A DNA stretch of 60,824 nt from NCBI GenBank assembly GCA_902579585.1, contig CACHHJ010000003.1, forward strand, positions 1 through 60,824, given 5' to 3'. Shown here one piece after another: positions 58,390 through 60,824 of the stretch. A program made the translations under genes and the position numbers. This DNA comes from an uncultured Pelagibacteraceae bacterium. Lineage in GTDB: Bacteria; Pseudomonadota; Alphaproteobacteria; Pelagibacterales; Pelagibacteraceae. Under the pieces are notes generated by a model that searched no databases, was not told the origin of the DNA, and saw nothing but the letters and a program-made list of their open reading frames with translations. Position 1 is the first letter of the stretch. Each line of letters begins with the position of its first letter.

Positions 58390-60132
58390 ATGAAACTTAA
58401 AGAAATAAAAATTTATTTAAAAAGATTATACAAAGATTATGTGAAAAAACATTTATGGAGACTAATATTGGCGCTTGCTCTTTCAGCGGTGGTGGCTGGA
58501 ACCACAGCTTCGATAGCCTGGCTATTAGATCCTGCAGTTAAAAAAATTTTTATCGAAAATGATAGCACTTTTGCATTTCTAATTCCAATTTTTATAATTA
58601 TTGTCTTTAGTGCAAAGGGTCTCTCTCTTTACTTTGCAAGATATTTAATAATAGTTTTAGGATTTAGAGTTATACAAAAAATTCAAAATCAGATGTCTGA
58701 GCATATTTTACTATCAGACACGCAAAGTATTGAGTCAAAACACTCGGGAAGATACGTAGCGAGTTTTCTATATGATGTCGGTATGATCCAAAATTTAATA
58801 AGCACAGGTTTTTTAAATATAATGAAAGATTCTTTAACTTTAATAACACTGCTCTTTGTTATGTTTTATCAAAATTGGAAGCTTGCTTTATTTTCAATGA
58901 TAATGATGCCATTAGCAGCTTTTTTTGCAAAATCACTTGGGAAAAGAATGGGAAAAGCAACAACACAAAGTGCTGTATCTGCTGGAAATTTCACCACTTT
59001 ACTCTCAGAGATATTAAAAGGTTCAAAAATTATAAAAATTTATCAAAGAGAAGATATTGAACAAGAAAAGTCAAAAGAAGCAATTAGAGATTTAGCTGAC
59101 AAACAAATAAAAATTGGAACAGTTTTAATTAGAGCTACGCCAATTATGGAAACCTTAACAGGTATAATGATTGCTGGATTTATTTATTATGCTGGGCAAT
59201 TAATTTCATCTGGAGAAATTGGTATCAATAACTTTTTTTCATTTTTGGCTGCAATGATGCTGTCATATCAACCGGTAAGATCTTTAGCAACGTTAAATAT
59301 GTCAGTTTATCAAGGGACAGCTGCAGCAAAAAGAATCTTTAAAATTATTGATGAGAAAATAGAAATTAAAAATGATGAAAAATTACCACAAATCAAAATT
59401 GATAAAGCAAATATAAAATTTAAAGATGTGAGCTTTAAATATAGCACAGGAAAAGAAAGTGCCATAAAAAATATTGATTTAAATATTGAGGGGGAAAAAA
59501 TCACAGCACTAGTAGGTCATAGTGGCGCTGGAAAAAGCACAATTATGAATTTAATTCCAAGATTTTACCAGCAGCAACAAGGAAAAATTTTTGTAGATAA
59601 TCAAGATATTCAAAAAGTTTCTTTGAATTCACTTAGAAATAAAATCTCACTCGTAAGTCAGGATATAATTTTATTTGATGATACTGTAGAAAATAATATT
59701 AAATTTGCAAAATTTGATGCTAGTAAAGAAGAAATTAAGAGAGCATGTCAATTAGCTGCTGCAGAAGAATTTATTGAGACATTACCAGAAAGATATCAAA
59801 CAATTATTGGCGAAAATGGTGTTAGACTATCAGGTGGCCAAAAACAAAGATTGTCAATAGCAAGAGCTATCCTTAAAAATTCTCCAATAATTTTATTGGA
59901 TGAAGCGACTTCTTCTTTGGACACTGAGTCTGAGGAAAAAGTTCAAAATGCAATATTTAATCTAACTAAAAATAAAACTACATTAGTAATTGCACATAGA
60001 CTATCTACAATAAAGAAAGCAGATAATATTGTTGTAATGAAAGCTGGAAATATTGTAGGTGCTGGAAAACATGATGATCTTATGATGAAATCTAAAGATT
60101 ATGAAAGTCTTTACAGTAAGCAAGTAATTTAA
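58390..60132 (+). CDS. msbA: Lipid A export-type ABC transporter (permease/ATPase fusion)
   Basis: TM domain; GHSGAGKSTIMNLIPRFY, LSGGQKQRLSIARAIL, LLDEATSSLD. Confidence 0.93.
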   Translation: MKLKEIKIYLKRLYKDYVKKHLWRLILALALSAVVAGTTASIAWLLDPAVKKIFIENDSTFAFLIPIFIIIVFSAKGLSLYFARYLIIVLGFRVIQKIQNQMSEHILLSDTQSIESKHSGRYVASFLYDVGMIQNLISTGFLNIMKDSLTLITLLFVMFYQNWKLALFSMIMMPLAAFFAKSLGKRMGKATTQSAVSAGNFTTLLSEILKGSKIIKIYQREDIEQEKSKEAIRDLADKQIKIGTVLIRATPIMETLTGIMIAGFIYYAGQLISSGEIGINNFFSFLAAMMLSYQPVRSLATLNMSVYQGTAAAKRIFKIIDEKIEIKNDEKLPQIKIDKANIKFKDVSFKYSTGKESAIKNIDLNIEGEKITALVGHSGAGKSTIMNLIPRFYQQQQGKIFVDNQDIQKVSLNSLRNKISLVSQDIILFDDTVENNIKFAKFDASKEEIKRACQLAAAEEFIETLPERYQTIIGENGVRLSGGQKQRLSIARAILKNSPIILLDEATSSLDTESEEKVQNAIFNLTKNKTTLVIAHRLSTIKKADNIVVMKAGNIVGAGKHDDLMMKSKDYESLYSKQVI

Positions 60133-60138
60133 ATTGAA

Positions 60139-60824
60139 ATGTTAAAAGTTTTTTATAACTTTTTAATAAATTTTTTTTATTTACCTTATTTATTTATTAT
60201 TTTTTATAGGAAAATTTTAAATAAAGAGCATAAAAATAAATTTAAAGACAAAATTTTATTAAAAAAAATTAGCAGACCTCAGGGGTTTTTATTTTGGTTT
60301 CATGCTGCTAGCATAGGTGAACTAAACTCAATCTTGCCTTTAGTAGATTTTTTTTTAAAAAAAAATAAAAATTATAATTTTCTTATTACAACAGTTACCA
60401 TTAGCTCTTATGGTTTATTTGAAAAAAAATATGGCAATAACGATAGGGTGTACCATCAATTTCTGCCATATGATACAAATATTTTAGTTGAAAATTTTTT
60501 AAAAAACTGGAACCCAAATGTTGTTTCATTCGTAGACTCAGAAATTTGGCCTAATTTCTTTTTAAAAATAAGAAAAAAAAATTTACCTTTAATATTATTA
60601 AATGCAAGATTAACAAATAAAACTTTTAAAAGATGGAAAATTGTAAAAAGTTTTGCATCAGAAATATTTGGTTCTATCAAATTATCCATTTGTTCAAATA
60701 AAGAAACTATAAATTATTTAGAATATTTTAATGCAAAAAATATAAAATATTTTGGTAACTTAAAGTATTGTGCAACTTTACAAAATGTTGAAACAGTCAA
60801 AAATATCAACATAGAAACAGAAAA
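60139..60824 (+). CDS. waaA: 3-deoxy-D-manno-octulosonic acid transferase (partial, runs off the right edge)
   Basis: Hand translation MLKVFYNFLINFFYLPYLFIIFYRKILNKEHKNKFKDKILLKKISRPQGFLFWFHAASIGELNSILPLVD... Confidence 0.9.
   Translation, partial: MLKVFYNFLINFFYLPYLFIIFYRKILNKEHKNKFKDKILLKKISRPQGFLFWFHAASIGELNSILPLVDFFLKKNKNYNFLITTVTISSYGLFEKKYGNNDRVYHQFLPYDTNILVENFLKNWNPNVVSFVDSEIWPNFFLKIRKKNLPLILLNARLTNKTFKRWKIVKSFASEIFGSIKLSICSNKETINYLEYFNAKNIKYFGNLKYCATLQNVETVKNINIETE

Noticed and set aside
60456-60689. 77-aa minus-strand ORF at the right end
   Set aside because: Antisense to the partial waaA gene that continues off the window.
1-60824. CRISPR arrays, transposons, prophage, rRNA, riboswitches
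   Set aside because: No regularly spaced repeats, transposase or integrase motifs, rRNA sequence or recognisable riboswitch consensus seen on reading; a covariance-model (Rfam) scan was not possible.

Overview
This 60.8 kb, AT-rich, very gene-dense window looks like a streamlined SAR11/Pelagibacterales-type alphaproteobacterial chromosome; that assignment is inferred from gene content, synteny and composition, since no search was run. It holds about 65 protein-coding genes, a tRNA-Gln(TTG), and no rRNA, CRISPR array, prophage or transposon that I can see. Main blocks: uvrB-folate SDR-folB-uvrC-pgsA; an O-antigen-ligase-like gene plus GT2; ilvE and a MarR/OmpR/histidine-kinase triad; lgt-midA-pgeF-prs-rplY-pth-ychF; petABC; hemF-greA; a CCA/poly(A) nucleotidyltransferase placed 5 nt behind the tRNA-Gln; ispE-TPR; UDG-rnhB-ccrM; mutY//dciA-dsbA-smc; a co-directional array running from the F0 ATP synthase genes (atpI-B-E-F'-F) into the retinal pathway (crtI-crtB-crtY-blh) and on to ispH-thrB-rnhA; a coxMNOP-like cytochrome oxidase operon ending in ctaB-ctaG-sORF-thrC; and msbA-waaA at the right edge. 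Main items for follow-up: (1) an 859-aa SMC with no recognisable glycine-rich hinge; (2) F0 ATP synthase and retinal-synthesis genes in one near-gapless array; (3) a 57-codon membrane sORF with a CxxC motif, absent from the supplied ORF track, linked by ATGA and TAGTG overlaps between ctaG and thrC; (4) three GANTC sites and a hairpin in the 81-bp leader of the GANTC methylase gene ccrM; (5) a perfect 10-bp GC-rich hairpin early in atpF' after an unusually strong SD on atpE; (6) the tRNA-Gln/CCA-polymerase junction; (7) mutY and dciA start codons sharing one ATGCAT palindrome.
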